Part shown: positions 1 through 6,600 of the stretch, piece by piece
Layout: each line of letters starts with the position of its first letter
Numbering within the stretch: position 1 is the first letter of the stretch
Origin: CAYVKM01 sp964452045
Lineage (GTDB): Bacteria > Calditrichota > Calditrichia > RBG-13-44-9
Reading direction: 5' to 3'
Assembly: GCA_964452045.1 (NCBI GenBank)
Contig: CAYVKM010000089.1
Span: 1 to 15,053 of the forward strand
Length of the DNA stretch: 15,053 bases
The notes under the pieces: model-generated
The model's database searches: none
What the model saw: the letters and a program-made list of their open reading frames with translations, nothing else
What the model was told of the DNA's origin: nothing
Position numbers and translations under genes: made by a program

Positions 1-836
1 CCATCGGGTAGACTGATCTTAACCCAGCTTTCCCGCTGTTCATCCATCCGGATCTTTACTCCCTCGTGTAACAGGAAAACATCCGTGCTGGTTTCATCCG
101 GGGCACTCATTACAGTTATGGTGGGGGTAAGCACGATAGCCTGATGCCGGTTCCGGTATCCCTCGGATTGAAGAATCAGGATATATCCCCAAAATATAAA
201 TAATACTCCACTGATAATAGCACCGGTAAGCAGCCACCGCCTTAACCGGTAGCGGCGGATAAACAACCAGAGAATAACCAGCGCAACTGATAGAATAAAC
301 AGAACCGCCACCAGCTGGCTTAACTGAGTGAGGGAAAAATAGGTTTTCAGTGAGTCCCACCACTCAAACAGGAAAAAGCGGGGCGGCAATTCCAGCCGAT
401 CCACCACCCGGAGATTCGCCAGTTCCAGATTGTAGCGGATATCCGGATCATTGGGATTCAGCTTAAGCGCTTTTTCGTAATTCAGGATTGCCTGTCCCAG
501 ATTGTTCAACCGGAAATAAGCATTTCCCAGGTTATAATAAATCTCTGTCGCCTGATAACCCTGTCCTAAAATATTCTGATAAAGTTCAATAGCCTGCTGG
601 TAATTTTGGTTCTGATATGCCTGATTAGCCTTATGGAAGAGTTGTCTCGGCTGCTGGGCGTACACCCCGGTAAAAAGGAGGAATGACAGGGATAAAATGG
701 AAATAATTTTTAGGTTTTTAAAACGAGATTCTGAAACCTGTCTATTTGCCAGGCAGGTAAATTCAGAATGACAAAAATCATTAATAAAATTTTTAACGAA
801 TCGAAATGTAATGGATAAAATTCTATGTAAATACAT
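1..836 (-). CDS. batE: BatE-like TPR/SH3 membrane protein (3' end cut by window edge)
   Basis: This frame stays open from an ATG at 836 to position 1, so the C-terminus lies outside the window; 278 full codons are visible. Order of parts: an unusual N-terminal extension (residues 1-39), a hydrophobic signal-like segment (about 42-60, ending VYAQQ), two to three TPR units (about 62-140, with YYNLGNAYFRLNNLGQAI and YEKALKLNPNDPD), two TM helices (about 172-193 and 202-222), then the start of an SH3-like domain (VLTPTITVMSAPDET, FLLHEGVKIRMDEQ, SWVKISLPDG). TPR, two TM helices and SH3 is the BatE architecture, and the position last in a Bat operon agrees. The ATG shares one base with the methyltransferase stop (TGATG), and GGAAGAGG lies just upstream. 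No other ATG, GTG or TTG precedes the signal segment in frame. Residues 23-37 are encoded by a palindromic repeat, so the extension may be recent. The family call is strong; the exact start is less sure. Confidence 0.85.
   Translation of the reverse strand, partial: MYLHRILSITFRFVKNFINDFCHSEFTCLANRQVSESRFKNLKIISILSLSFLLFTGVYAQQPRQLFHKANQAYQNQNYQQAIELYQNILGQGYQATEIYYNLGNAYFRLNNLGQAILNYEKALKLNPNDPDIRYNLELANLRVVDRLELPPRFFLFEWWDSLKTYFSLTQLSQLVAVLFILSVALVILWLFIRRYRLRRWLLTGAIISGVLFIFWGYILILQSEGYRNRHQAIVLTPTITVMSAPDETSTDVFLLHEGVKIRMDEQRESWVKISLPD
728..769. repeat. REP-like imperfect palindrome
   Basis: ATTCTGAA (728-735) is perfectly complementary to TTCAGAAT (762-769). Inside it ACCTGTC (736-742) pairs with GGCAGGT (752-758), including one G-T pair, with a three-base AAA bulge (759-761) and a nine-base loop (743-751). 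The outer flanks GAG and GACA extend the pattern seen in dispersed palindromic repeats of the type GAGATTCTGAA...TTCAGAATGACA; that resemblance is from memory and was not searched. The element lies inside the reading frame of batE, just before its signal segment. As RNA it could form a stable hairpin. Confidence 0.6.
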
Positions 837-1444
837 CAAGCCTCTTCCTTTTGCGCCAAAAGATTTATTACCGCGGCACTTCCATGATGGTATACACCCT
901 CATCCAAATCGGCTTCGGTTTCCTCCAACTCTTCAATGCTTAATCCTGAAAAATCCCGGGCCAGCATTTCTGTGGTATAGAGCATATCAACATTTTTCGG
1001 TCCACCGGAATTTCGGGTTATTTGGTCCCTATTGAACGACTGCATGATCAGCCATCCACCCGGTTTTAGTGCTTCTAAAATTGATTTGTGTACAGTTGGC
1101 CTTTCGGTTTGTCCGAAATGGACAAATATTGATACAATAGCATCATAAGTATTTACCGGCCATTCCCAGCTCATCAAATCCTCACAAATCGTCTGAATGA
1201 CAACATTTTTTTCAGCTGCCAGATGTCTGGCTTTATGCAATCCTATTTCGGACTGATCAATAATGGTAACTTCCATCCCATGCTCAGCCAACCAGATGCC
1301 ATTACGACCTTCACCGTCGCCAATAGCCAGGATATTCATTCCCGGTTCTAACAGTTTCGATTTCGATACCAGGAAAAGATTTGGTTTTGTCCCGTAAGCA
1401 AATCCGGCTTCACTGTACCTTCTATTCCAGAATTCCTGTCGCAA
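836..1444 (-). CDS. Class I SAM-dependent methyltransferase (TehB-like)
   Basis: A 202-residue soluble protein with a Rossmann-type methyltransferase fold. It begins with FWNRRYSEAGFAYGTKPN (residues 5-22), typical of small TehB/thiopurine-type methyltransferases. The SAM-binding glycine motif is ILAIGDGEGRNG (38-49), the acidic residue ending strand beta-2 is D63 in VTIIDQS, strand 4 is YDAIVSIFVHF (100-110), and ALKPGGWLIMQSF (125-137) is the usual post-motif segment. No signal peptide or TM helix is seen, so it is cytoplasmic. The start is TTG at 1444, fixed by a GAGGTGA ribosome binding site; the nearby ATG at about 1471 meets a stop after three codons. Its stop overlaps the ATG of batE. 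The substrate is unknown, and such an enzyme is not a standard Bat component, so it may be an insertion between batD and batE. Confidence 0.88.
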   Translation of the reverse strand: MRQEFWNRRYSEAGFAYGTKPNLFLVSKSKLLEPGMNILAIGDGEGRNGIWLAEHGMEVTIIDQSEIGLHKARHLAAEKNVVIQTICEDLMSWEWPVNTYDAIVSIFVHFGQTERPTVHKSILEALKPGGWLIMQSFNRDQITRNSGGPKNVDMLYTTEMLARDFSGLSIEELEETEADLDEGVYHHGSAAVINLLAQKEEA

Positions 1445-1448
1445 TTAT

Positions 1449-1455
1449 TCACCTC
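1449..1455 (-). promoter_or_regulatory. Ribosome binding site that fixes the TTG start of the methyltransferase
   Basis: GAGGTGA on the minus strand ends four bases before TTG at 1444-1442. The only upstream ATG in this short gap opens a four-codon frame ending in TGA, so TTG is the supported start. Confidence 0.6.
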
Positions 1456-1466
1456 AATTAAACATT

Positions 1467-3320
1467 CTAAAAATATTTCTCCAATCCCACCAGCACCTTC
1501 TCGGTTTGCCGGTAGAACTCCTGCATCTCACCGGAGGCGGTCTCTCCCGGGGCAAAGCGCCGGAAATCAGCCTCATCCAGGCATTTCAGATAATCTGCCT
1601 CAAGGGATTGCTCCACTTTGTTTTTCCGAAGCAGCTGAATAACCTCATCCCTCAATAACCCGGCGGCTGGACGATTAGTCTTATCCGCCACATAACCGAG
1701 CAGACTGCCGGAAATTGCCCCGTAAAACTGGGCCGGTTGTTGCTGCTTCAGGAAAGTTTTAGCATCCCGTAATCGCGCCTGGGCCTGTTTATGCGCTTTT
1801 CGGCTCCGGGCATACTGCACATTGGTAGACATCTTTTCCAGATGATTCCGGTAAACCCATGAAATACCCAGCAACAGCGTCGGAAGGATGAATGCCAGAT
1901 AAAACCACAGTTGTCTGTATGGCAAATAATCGATGGGTTTTAAATCACCAAGGTTTTCCTTAATGAACCGGATATCCTCACCCAACAGCTGTACTTCCTC
2001 TTTGGATAAAACCGTACCGCTTCCCACACCCAATCCCAGGTCTTTCCCCGGGGTAACGGAAATTTTATATTCCGGCACATTGAGATAATGATATTTCTTG
2101 TCCCCCGGGTTAAAGTATGAAAACTGTACCGGTTTAATCCGCTGCTCTCCGGCCACCCGGGGAATAATGACATAATCGAACTCTTTATTGCTGGTAATTG
2201 AAGGTCCGCTCTTGCTTACCGACTCATCAATTTTAGGATCGTAAACCTCGAAGTCCGGAGAAAAAGTGACCGGGAGTTTATCCAGAAATTTCAGCAAGCC
2301 TCTTCCGGATATCTTTACTTTATAAGAGATGGCTTCATTGGTCGGAACGGTTTCTTTATCCACAGATGAATGCACTTTAAAATCACCCACCAATCCGGAG
2401 AAATTATCCGGTTTGCCGGATTCGGGTAGTGGCAGTACATTCAGGTCAACCCCGCCTGAATTTATCCTCTGCTTCACTACCTGTCCGAAGGGATCTCCGA
2501 AAAAATCATCAAACATATTAAACGGATCTCTGGTGCGCTGGCGCCGGACGACTGCCTCCACAATCATGCTCATAGGAGAAACGGTAATTTTGCCGGGACG
2601 GGATGGAAAAACCGCCACTTTCCGGATTTCCGCCACATTATATTGAACCCCATCCACTGTTTCCTGATAAATCTTTGGCTGTTGGGGCATGGGATATTCT
2701 TCCACCCAGGCGCCAACTGCCTCCGGCAATTTCTCAACCTCGTTGCCGGAAATGTTCACCCGGAAATATATTTTGTATCTTAAGGTGACTTCTTCATTCA
2801 CATAAAGCGTACGCTTGGAGGGAATCACTTTCAGGAAGACGGCTTTGGATAGATCTACCTGCTGTTGCTGACGTTGCTGTTGATTACTCTGGGCCTGCTG
2901 CTGTTGCTGTTGGCTACGCTGTGTCTCTTTCACTACCGTGACGTCCACACTGTTGGAAGAAACGGTTTTTCCTTTATAGCTGGCCCTGGCCGGAGCGATC
3001 CGGAAAGTGCCTTCTTTCTTGGGCATCAATACGATGGTATAGGTCTTACTGGCCTTCATATCAAAATTAACAATCTGGAAGGAACTGGAGGTGCTCGGAC
3101 CACGCATTACAGCAAAATCGGAAAAATCGGGCAGATCGACATTGGGCAGGTTCTGGGTTGCTCCGGAGATCTCCACCTGGTAACTGAACTGTTCATTCAC
3201 CCCCACCGGATTGTTATCCACGCTGGCGCTAATCTGGATATCCTGGCCTGGGGAAAAAGTAAAAAAAGCCAGAATAATACCCAGGGAAAGGATAATATGT
3301 TTTTGCTTAAGGTTTACCAA
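1467..3320 (-). CDS. batD: BatD, periplasmic beta-domain protein with one C-terminal TM helix
   Basis: A 617-residue exported protein of the BatD/oxygen tolerance family. Parts in order: signal peptide (about 1-25, hydrophobic ILSLGIILAFFTFS), a first Ig-like beta domain (about 27-131), a glutamine-rich linker (133-154), further beta domains (about 158-425) containing the family-typical DPFNMFDDFFGDPFG insert (265-279), a TM helix (470-490) and a cytoplasmic helical tail. In known Bat systems BatD is held in the inner membrane with its beta domains in the periplasm, probably as an interaction platform for the vWA proteins. The predicted start is TTG at 3320, overlapping the end of the Q-rich gene upstream by seven bases, so translation is likely coupled. 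No in-frame ATG lies close to the signal peptide. Family assignment is strong; the start codon is moderately sure. Confidence 0.92.
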   Translation of the reverse strand: MVNLKQKHIILSLGIILAFFTFSPGQDIQISASVDNNPVGVNEQFSYQVEISGATQNLPNVDLPDFSDFAVMRGPSTSSSFQIVNFDMKASKTYTIVLMPKKEGTFRIAPARASYKGKTVSSNSVDVTVVKETQRSQQQQQQAQSNQQQRQQQQVDLSKAVFLKVIPSKRTLYVNEEVTLRYKIYFRVNISGNEVEKLPEAVGAWVEEYPMPQQPKIYQETVDGVQYNVAEIRKVAVFPSRPGKITVSPMSMIVEAVVRRQRTRDPFNMFDDFFGDPFGQVVKQRINSGGVDLNVLPLPESGKPDNFSGLVGDFKVHSSVDKETVPTNEAISYKVKISGRGLLKFLDKLPVTFSPDFEVYDPKIDESVSKSGPSITSNKEFDYVIIPRVAGEQRIKPVQFSYFNPGDKKYHYLNVPEYKISVTPGKDLGLGVGSGTVLSKEEVQLLGEDIRFIKENLGDLKPIDYLPYRQLWFYLAFILPTLLLGISWVYRNHLEKMSTNVQYARSRKAHKQAQARLRDAKTFLKQQQPAQFYGAISGSLLGYVADKTNRPAAGLLRDEVIQLLRKNKVEQSLEADYLKCLDEADFRRFAPGETASGEMQEFYRQTEKVLVGLEKYF

Positions 3321-3841
3321 TCTTTTTCTACCCTGGGGCGACGGGCTGGTTGTTCCGGTCGCCTTAATTTTTGATTTTCTTTTTCATCGCTGCGCAGTGC
3401 CTGCAGAATGCGTTCGGCTTCTTCCTTTGATAATTCCTTTTTCTTCTCTATCTGTTGGGCTTGTTTTTCCTTACCCTGCTGTTTCTGCTGCTCGTCCTTC
3501 TTGGCCAAGTCCTGCTGCTGTTCCTGCTGATTCTGCTGTTCTTTATCCTGTCCACCCTGCTGCTGCTGTTGTTGCTGTTCCTGGGATTGTTGTTGATCCT
3601 GCTGCTGGTTTTGCTGATTCTGATCTTCTTCTTTTATTTTATTTTCTAATGCATTCAGCTTTGGATCATTAGGGAACATTTTTAATCCTTGTCCTACTAA
3701 TGCTTTTGATTCGTTAATTTTTCCCTGTATGTATAACTGTGAACCACCATGAAAGAAATCATCTGCTGTCTGTGCAGAAACAGTCAAAAACATGAAATTG
3801 ATTAAAATAAGAGCTTTATAAATTATTGATTTCAGTGACAT
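3314..3841 (-). CDS. Small exported Q-rich protein, resembles the C-terminal half of BatC
   Basis: From the ATG at 3841 this encodes 175 residues: a signal peptide (MSLKSIIYKALILINFMF, ending VSAQT), a short TPR-like helical stretch (ADDFFHGGSQLYIQGKINES...FPNDPKLNALE), a long low-complexity Q/E/K-rich linker, and a conserved-looking tail KKELSKEEAERILQALRSDE followed by basic residues. The SKEEAERIL tail after a Q-rich linker is how BatC proteins of Bacteroidota commonly end; here it sits in a gene separate from the main TPR part. An upstream in-frame ATG at 3889 would add 16 residues before the signal peptide and has no ribosome binding site, while the 3841 start has AAAAGG seven bases upstream. 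It overlaps the upstream TPR gene by 26 bases and batD by seven bases. Function is inferred from context only. Confidence 0.8.
   Translation of the reverse strand: MSLKSIIYKALILINFMFLTVSAQTADDFFHGGSQLYIQGKINESKALVGQGLKMFPNDPKLNALENKIKEEDQNQQNQQQDQQQSQEQQQQQQQGGQDKEQQNQQEQQQDLAKKDEQQKQQGKEKQAQQIEKKKELSKEEAERILQALRSDEKENQKLRRPEQPARRPRVEKDW
3500..3625. repeat. Low-complexity CTG/TTG triplet tract encoding poly-glutamine
   Basis: The plus strand is dominated by CTG, TTG and TCC triplets, including four CTG units near 3558-3569, which read as runs of glutamine on the minus strand. It forms the linker of the Q-rich BatC-like protein. A shorter tract of the same kind at about 2860-2925 encodes the batD linker. 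Confidence 0.75.
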
Positions 3842-4493
3842 CTCCCAGCCTTTTTGTATATTGTGAGTAAGCCATGGCGGTTTTATCATTTTTTAATAAA
3901 TCTGTCATTAATTTTAATGCCTCTCTATATTTTCTCTGTGCCACAAGTTCATCTGCTTGTTTTTTGATTTCTTTAGCATACTCACTTGGTTCAACATTCT
4001 GATCGTTTTGACTATTTTGTTGCTGATTCTGCATGGGTTGTTTATCAGCCATCTCCTTGAGTTTGGCGCGCACCAGTTCCAGATTGTGTTTGGCGTCCTG
4101 GTCATTCGGATCCAGTTCCAGCGCTTTAATGTAATTCTGGATCGCCTCCTGGTATTTATTCATTTGATAATGAGTGTTGCCCAGATTGTAAAAGGCTTTT
4201 TCCCTCAATGTGATATCCTGGCTGTTTAACGACTTCTCGTAGGATGTAAGTGCTTCTTCATATTTTTTATTCTTATAAAGCGCCTCGGCCACATTGTAAT
4301 GACCCAGCGGATTCTCCGGATCGTCCAGCAGCGCATCCTGAAAATGCTGCAGCGATTTATCATATTGGGATTCATCGAATGCCTTTACCCCGGCCTTTAC
4401 TTTGGAACGGTTCAGATCCGCCCAAACCGAGGTCGAGCCAAGTGCAAATAGCAGGATCAAAATAATACTTATTTTATTTTCAGGCATTTTCAT
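3816..4493 (-). CDS. batC: BatC-like exported TPR protein
   Basis: A 225-residue protein with a signal peptide (about 1-25, KISIILILLFALGS ending VWADL) and three clear TPR units (about 33-139): KAFDESQYDKSLQHFQDALL, NVAEALYKNKKYEEALTSYE and NLGNTHYQMNKYQEAIQNYI, with the capping helix DAKHNLELVRAKLKEMA. A short Q/N-rich stretch (about 155-167) and one more helical pair (EIKKQADELVAQRKYREAL) follow. TPR plus a Q-rich stretch right after batB is the usual BatC position, but the SKEEAERIL tail of BatC is missing here and appears in the next gene. The ATG at 4493 lies within the last codons of batB (14-base overlap) and no strong ribosome binding site is seen, so translation is probably coupled to batB. 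A second in-frame ATG at 4487 is equally possible. Confidence 0.88.
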   Translation of the reverse strand: MKMPENKISIILILLFALGSTSVWADLNRSKVKAGVKAFDESQYDKSLQHFQDALLDDPENPLGHYNVAEALYKNKKYEEALTSYEKSLNSQDITLREKAFYNLGNTHYQMNKYQEAIQNYIKALELDPNDQDAKHNLELVRAKLKEMADKQPMQNQQQNSQNDQNVEPSEYAKEIKKQADELVAQRKYREALKLMTDLLKNDKTAMAYSQYTKRLGDVTEINNL

Positions 4494-5523
4494 AGGCAGC
4501 TATTTGTTTTTTCAGTCGTTTTATTTTTCGTCCTTCACCCAATAAAGTTTCAAAAACCAGAATTATCAACGTGATGATCAGGAAAATCTGGAAGCGATCC
4601 TCAAACTGGGTGAATTGCCGGGAGGATAATTCCTTCTCCTCCATGGAAGAAATTTCATCATATATCTTATTCAACTCAGATTCGCCAGTGCTGGAAATAT
4701 AATACTTACCGCCAGTTTGAAAGGCAATTTTCTCCAGGGTCAACACATCCATTTTGGTGGTAACCACCTGGCCACCGTTATCCTTTTTGTAGCCGGTCCG
4801 GTTTCCATATGCATCATATTCGGGAATGGGCGCTCCCTGGGGTGACCCGATTCCAATAGTATAAATTACTACTCCCTCTTTGGCAGCTTCCTTGGCGACC
4901 TCTACCGGATCGCTCTCATGGTCTTCCCCATCTGTGATCAGGATAAGCACCTTATGTTTCAGTTCTTTGGTAACAAATGATTGGGTCGCCGTCTTGATGG
5001 CACTTCCGATAGCGGTTCCCGGCTGGGGAATAATATCAGTATCGATGTCGCTTAAAAACAGCTTGGCCGCACTGTAATCCAGGGTTAAGGGGCACTGGAC
5101 AAAGGCTATACCTGCAAAACAAATCAGACCAATCCGGTCGCCCTCCAGACGATCAACAAAAGAAGATATTTCATGTTTGGCCTTATCCAAACGGTTGGGA
5201 GCGACATCCTCGGCCAGCATACTTTTGGAAACATCAAGTGCCACAAATATATCCACTCCGCTGCGCTTTACCTCTTCCAGCTTTGTTCCGATTTGCGGAT
5301 CGGCCAGGGCAAACACCAGCACGATAAAGGCAAAGATAAACAGGATTGCCTTCCAGATTTGCTTGTTGCGGCTCACCGAACGGGTAAGATGCTCCACCAG
5401 CTCTTCATCCCCAATCCGGTTTAGCAATCTTTTTTTCCGGCGGAAACTCCACACCAGAAATACCACCATCAAAGGTAGCAGCCAGTAGAGTTGAAAAAAT
5501 TGGGGATAAGCAAATCTTAACAC
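4480..5523 (-). CDS. batB: BatB, membrane-anchored von Willebrand factor A protein
   Basis: A 347-residue protein with the Bat vWA layout: two N-terminal TM helices (about 12-27 and 57-74), a vWA domain (about 89-300) and a C-terminal TM helix (about 312-327). The metal-binding MIDAS is complete: D97-x-S99-x-S101 in LDVSKSM, T170 in PGTAIGSA, and D198 in LITDGEDH. Other family marks are FAGIAFVQCPLTLDY and the early ADPQIGT. The short N-terminal part (FAYPQFFQLYWLLPLM) matches the BatA/BatB family. The start is GTG at 5523 with AAGAGG six bases upstream; the overlapping ATG is out of frame and ends after two codons. It lies 18 bases after batA. BatB versus BatA is assigned by order and by the TDGEDH motif seen in this paralogue, so the letter is less certain than the family. 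Confidence 0.9.
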   Translation of the reverse strand: MLRFAYPQFFQLYWLLPLMVVFLVWSFRRKKRLLNRIGDEELVEHLTRSVSRNKQIWKAILFIFAFIVLVFALADPQIGTKLEEVKRSGVDIFVALDVSKSMLAEDVAPNRLDKAKHEISSFVDRLEGDRIGLICFAGIAFVQCPLTLDYSAAKLFLSDIDTDIIPQPGTAIGSAIKTATQSFVTKELKHKVLILITDGEDHESDPVEVAKEAAKEGVVIYTIGIGSPQGAPIPEYDAYGNRTGYKKDNGGQVVTTKMDVLTLEKIAFQTGGKYYISSTGESELNKIYDEISSMEEKELSSRQFTQFEDRFQIFLIITLIILVFETLLGEGRKIKRLKKQIAAYENA

Positions 5524-5529
5524 ATCAAA

Positions 5530-5535
5530 CCTCTT
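5530..5535 (-). promoter_or_regulatory. Ribosome binding site supporting the GTG start of batB
   Basis: AAGAGG lies six bases before GTG at 5523-5521 in the 18-base gap after batA. Confidence 0.5.
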
Positions 5536-5541
5536 GTAAAA

Positions 5542-6537
5542 CTAGGGTAATTTTCTTAACCAGGTATTCAGCAGCAGTAATTCCAGCAGCAGCAAAGCCA
5601 GTCCGGCACCGGCGTAATTGACGAACAGTTCTTTATACTTGGTAAATTCCTTGACCTCGATCTTGGTTTTTTCCATTTCATTGATTTCCTGGTATATCTG
5701 GCGCAACTTTTCAGTATCAGTTGCCCGGAAATATTGCCCGCCGGTTTGTGCTGCCACCTTTTTTAAAAGATCTTCATCAATTTCTACCGGCATGGAAACA
5801 TAACGCCGGCCAAACAAGGGATCGTCTACCGGATAGAGTGCGGAACCTCGCGTTCCGGCACCGATGGTGTAAACCCGGATATCAAAGGTCTGGGCTACCT
5901 GAGCGGCAGTAAGCGGATTTATTTCACCGGCGTTATTCCGTCCGTCGGTGAGCAGAATAATCACCTTACTGCGGGCCTTGCTGTCCTTCAGCCGCATTAC
6001 CGCGGTGGCAATGCCGTTACCGATTGCCGTGCCATCCCAGTCCCGGGGGGCTACCTGCACTTTGTCGATCAATTCGGTGAGGACGCCATAATCCAGGGTC
6101 AGCGGGCACTGGGTAAATGCCTCCCCGGCAAAGATCACCAGTCCAATCCGGTCGTTGGTGCGTCCATGGATAAATTCTTCCGCCACATCCTTGGCTGCTT
6201 CAATCCGGTTTTTTGGCTTAAAATCCTCTGCCAGCATGGACGAGCTAACATCCATCACCATCATGATATCAATACCCTCGGTGGTAATCTCCTGTTTGCG
6301 GGTACCGGACTGGGGTCTGGCTAATCCCAGAATAATCAGACCGATGATGGCCAGCCGAAAAAGATACATATTCTTCCGGATCCTTTGACGCCAGGAAACC
6401 GGAATGTTCTTCATATATTTCAGGGTGGAAAATTTTACTCTTCCGGTTAACTTATGCCGTCGTCGCCACTGATAATAGCCAATGGCGGGTAATAACAACA
6501 AAAGAAATAAAAATTCCGGATTGGCAAAACGAAACAA
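5542..6537 (-). CDS. batA: BatA, membrane-anchored von Willebrand factor A protein
   Basis: A 331-residue paralogue of BatB with two N-terminal TM helices (about 9-23 and 57-73), a vWA domain (about 87-290) and a C-terminal TM helix (about 308-326). Its MIDAS is complete: D96-x-S98-x-S100 in MDVSSSM, T170 in WDGTAIGNG and D198 in LLTDGRNN. LARPQSGT, FAGEAFTQCPLTLDY and LTDGRNNAG are typical of BatA. In Bat systems these proteins sit in the inner membrane and are thought to be partners of the MoxR ATPase. The start is TTG at 6537, with AAAGGA ending seven bases before it; no in-frame ATG precedes the first TM helix. It follows the DUF4340 gene after 50 bases, one of the larger gaps of the window, which contains a hairpin. 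Confidence 0.92.
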   Translation of the reverse strand: MFRFANPEFLFLLLLLPAIGYYQWRRRHKLTGRVKFSTLKYMKNIPVSWRQRIRKNMYLFRLAIIGLIILGLARPQSGTRKQEITTEGIDIMMVMDVSSSMLAEDFKPKNRIEAAKDVAEEFIHGRTNDRIGLVIFAGEAFTQCPLTLDYGVLTELIDKVQVAPRDWDGTAIGNGIATAVMRLKDSKARSKVIILLTDGRNNAGEINPLTAAQVAQTFDIRVYTIGAGTRGSALYPVDDPLFGRRYVSMPVEIDEDLLKKVAAQTGGQYFRATDTEKLRQIYQEINEMEKTKIEVKEFTKYKELFVNYAGAGLALLLLELLLLNTWLRKLP

Positions 6538-6544
6538 ATTATGA

Positions 6545-6550
6545 TCCTTT
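6545..6550 (-). promoter_or_regulatory. Ribosome binding site supporting the TTG start of batA
   Basis: AAAGGA ends seven bases before TTG at 6537-6535, and no ATG is available in frame here. Confidence 0.5.
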
Positions 6551-6559
6551 AACTTTCTT

Positions 6560-6600
6560 CAAAATAAACAAATTCACCCGCATCCCTTTATGAGGCGGGT
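6560..6600 (-). terminator. Possible weak terminator or attenuator between DUF4340 gene and batA
   Basis: In the transcript ACCCGC (6600-6595) can pair perfectly with GCGGGT (6581-6576) across a 13-base loop that contains the DUF4340 stop codon. A T-rich but interrupted stretch follows (GAATTTGTTTATTTTG). The loop is large and the T tract is imperfect, so full termination is unlikely. It could reduce read-through from the ABC block into the Bat block or protect the upstream 3' end. Confidence 0.3.

Noticed and set aside
94..363. Minus-strand open frame of 89 codons
   Set aside because: It lies in another frame of batE, whose TPR, TM and SH3-like parts read through this region. The frame shows no domain pattern.
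2865..3672. Long plus-strand frames opposite batD and the Q-rich gene
   Set aside because: They are rich in leucine because they read the antisense of glutamine codons (CTG/TTG). No ribosome binding site or domain supports them.
3839..3889. ATG at 3889 as the start of the Q-rich protein
   Set aside because: It adds 16 residues before a proper signal peptide, has no ribosome binding site, and deepens the overlap with the TPR gene. The ATG at 3841 fits better.
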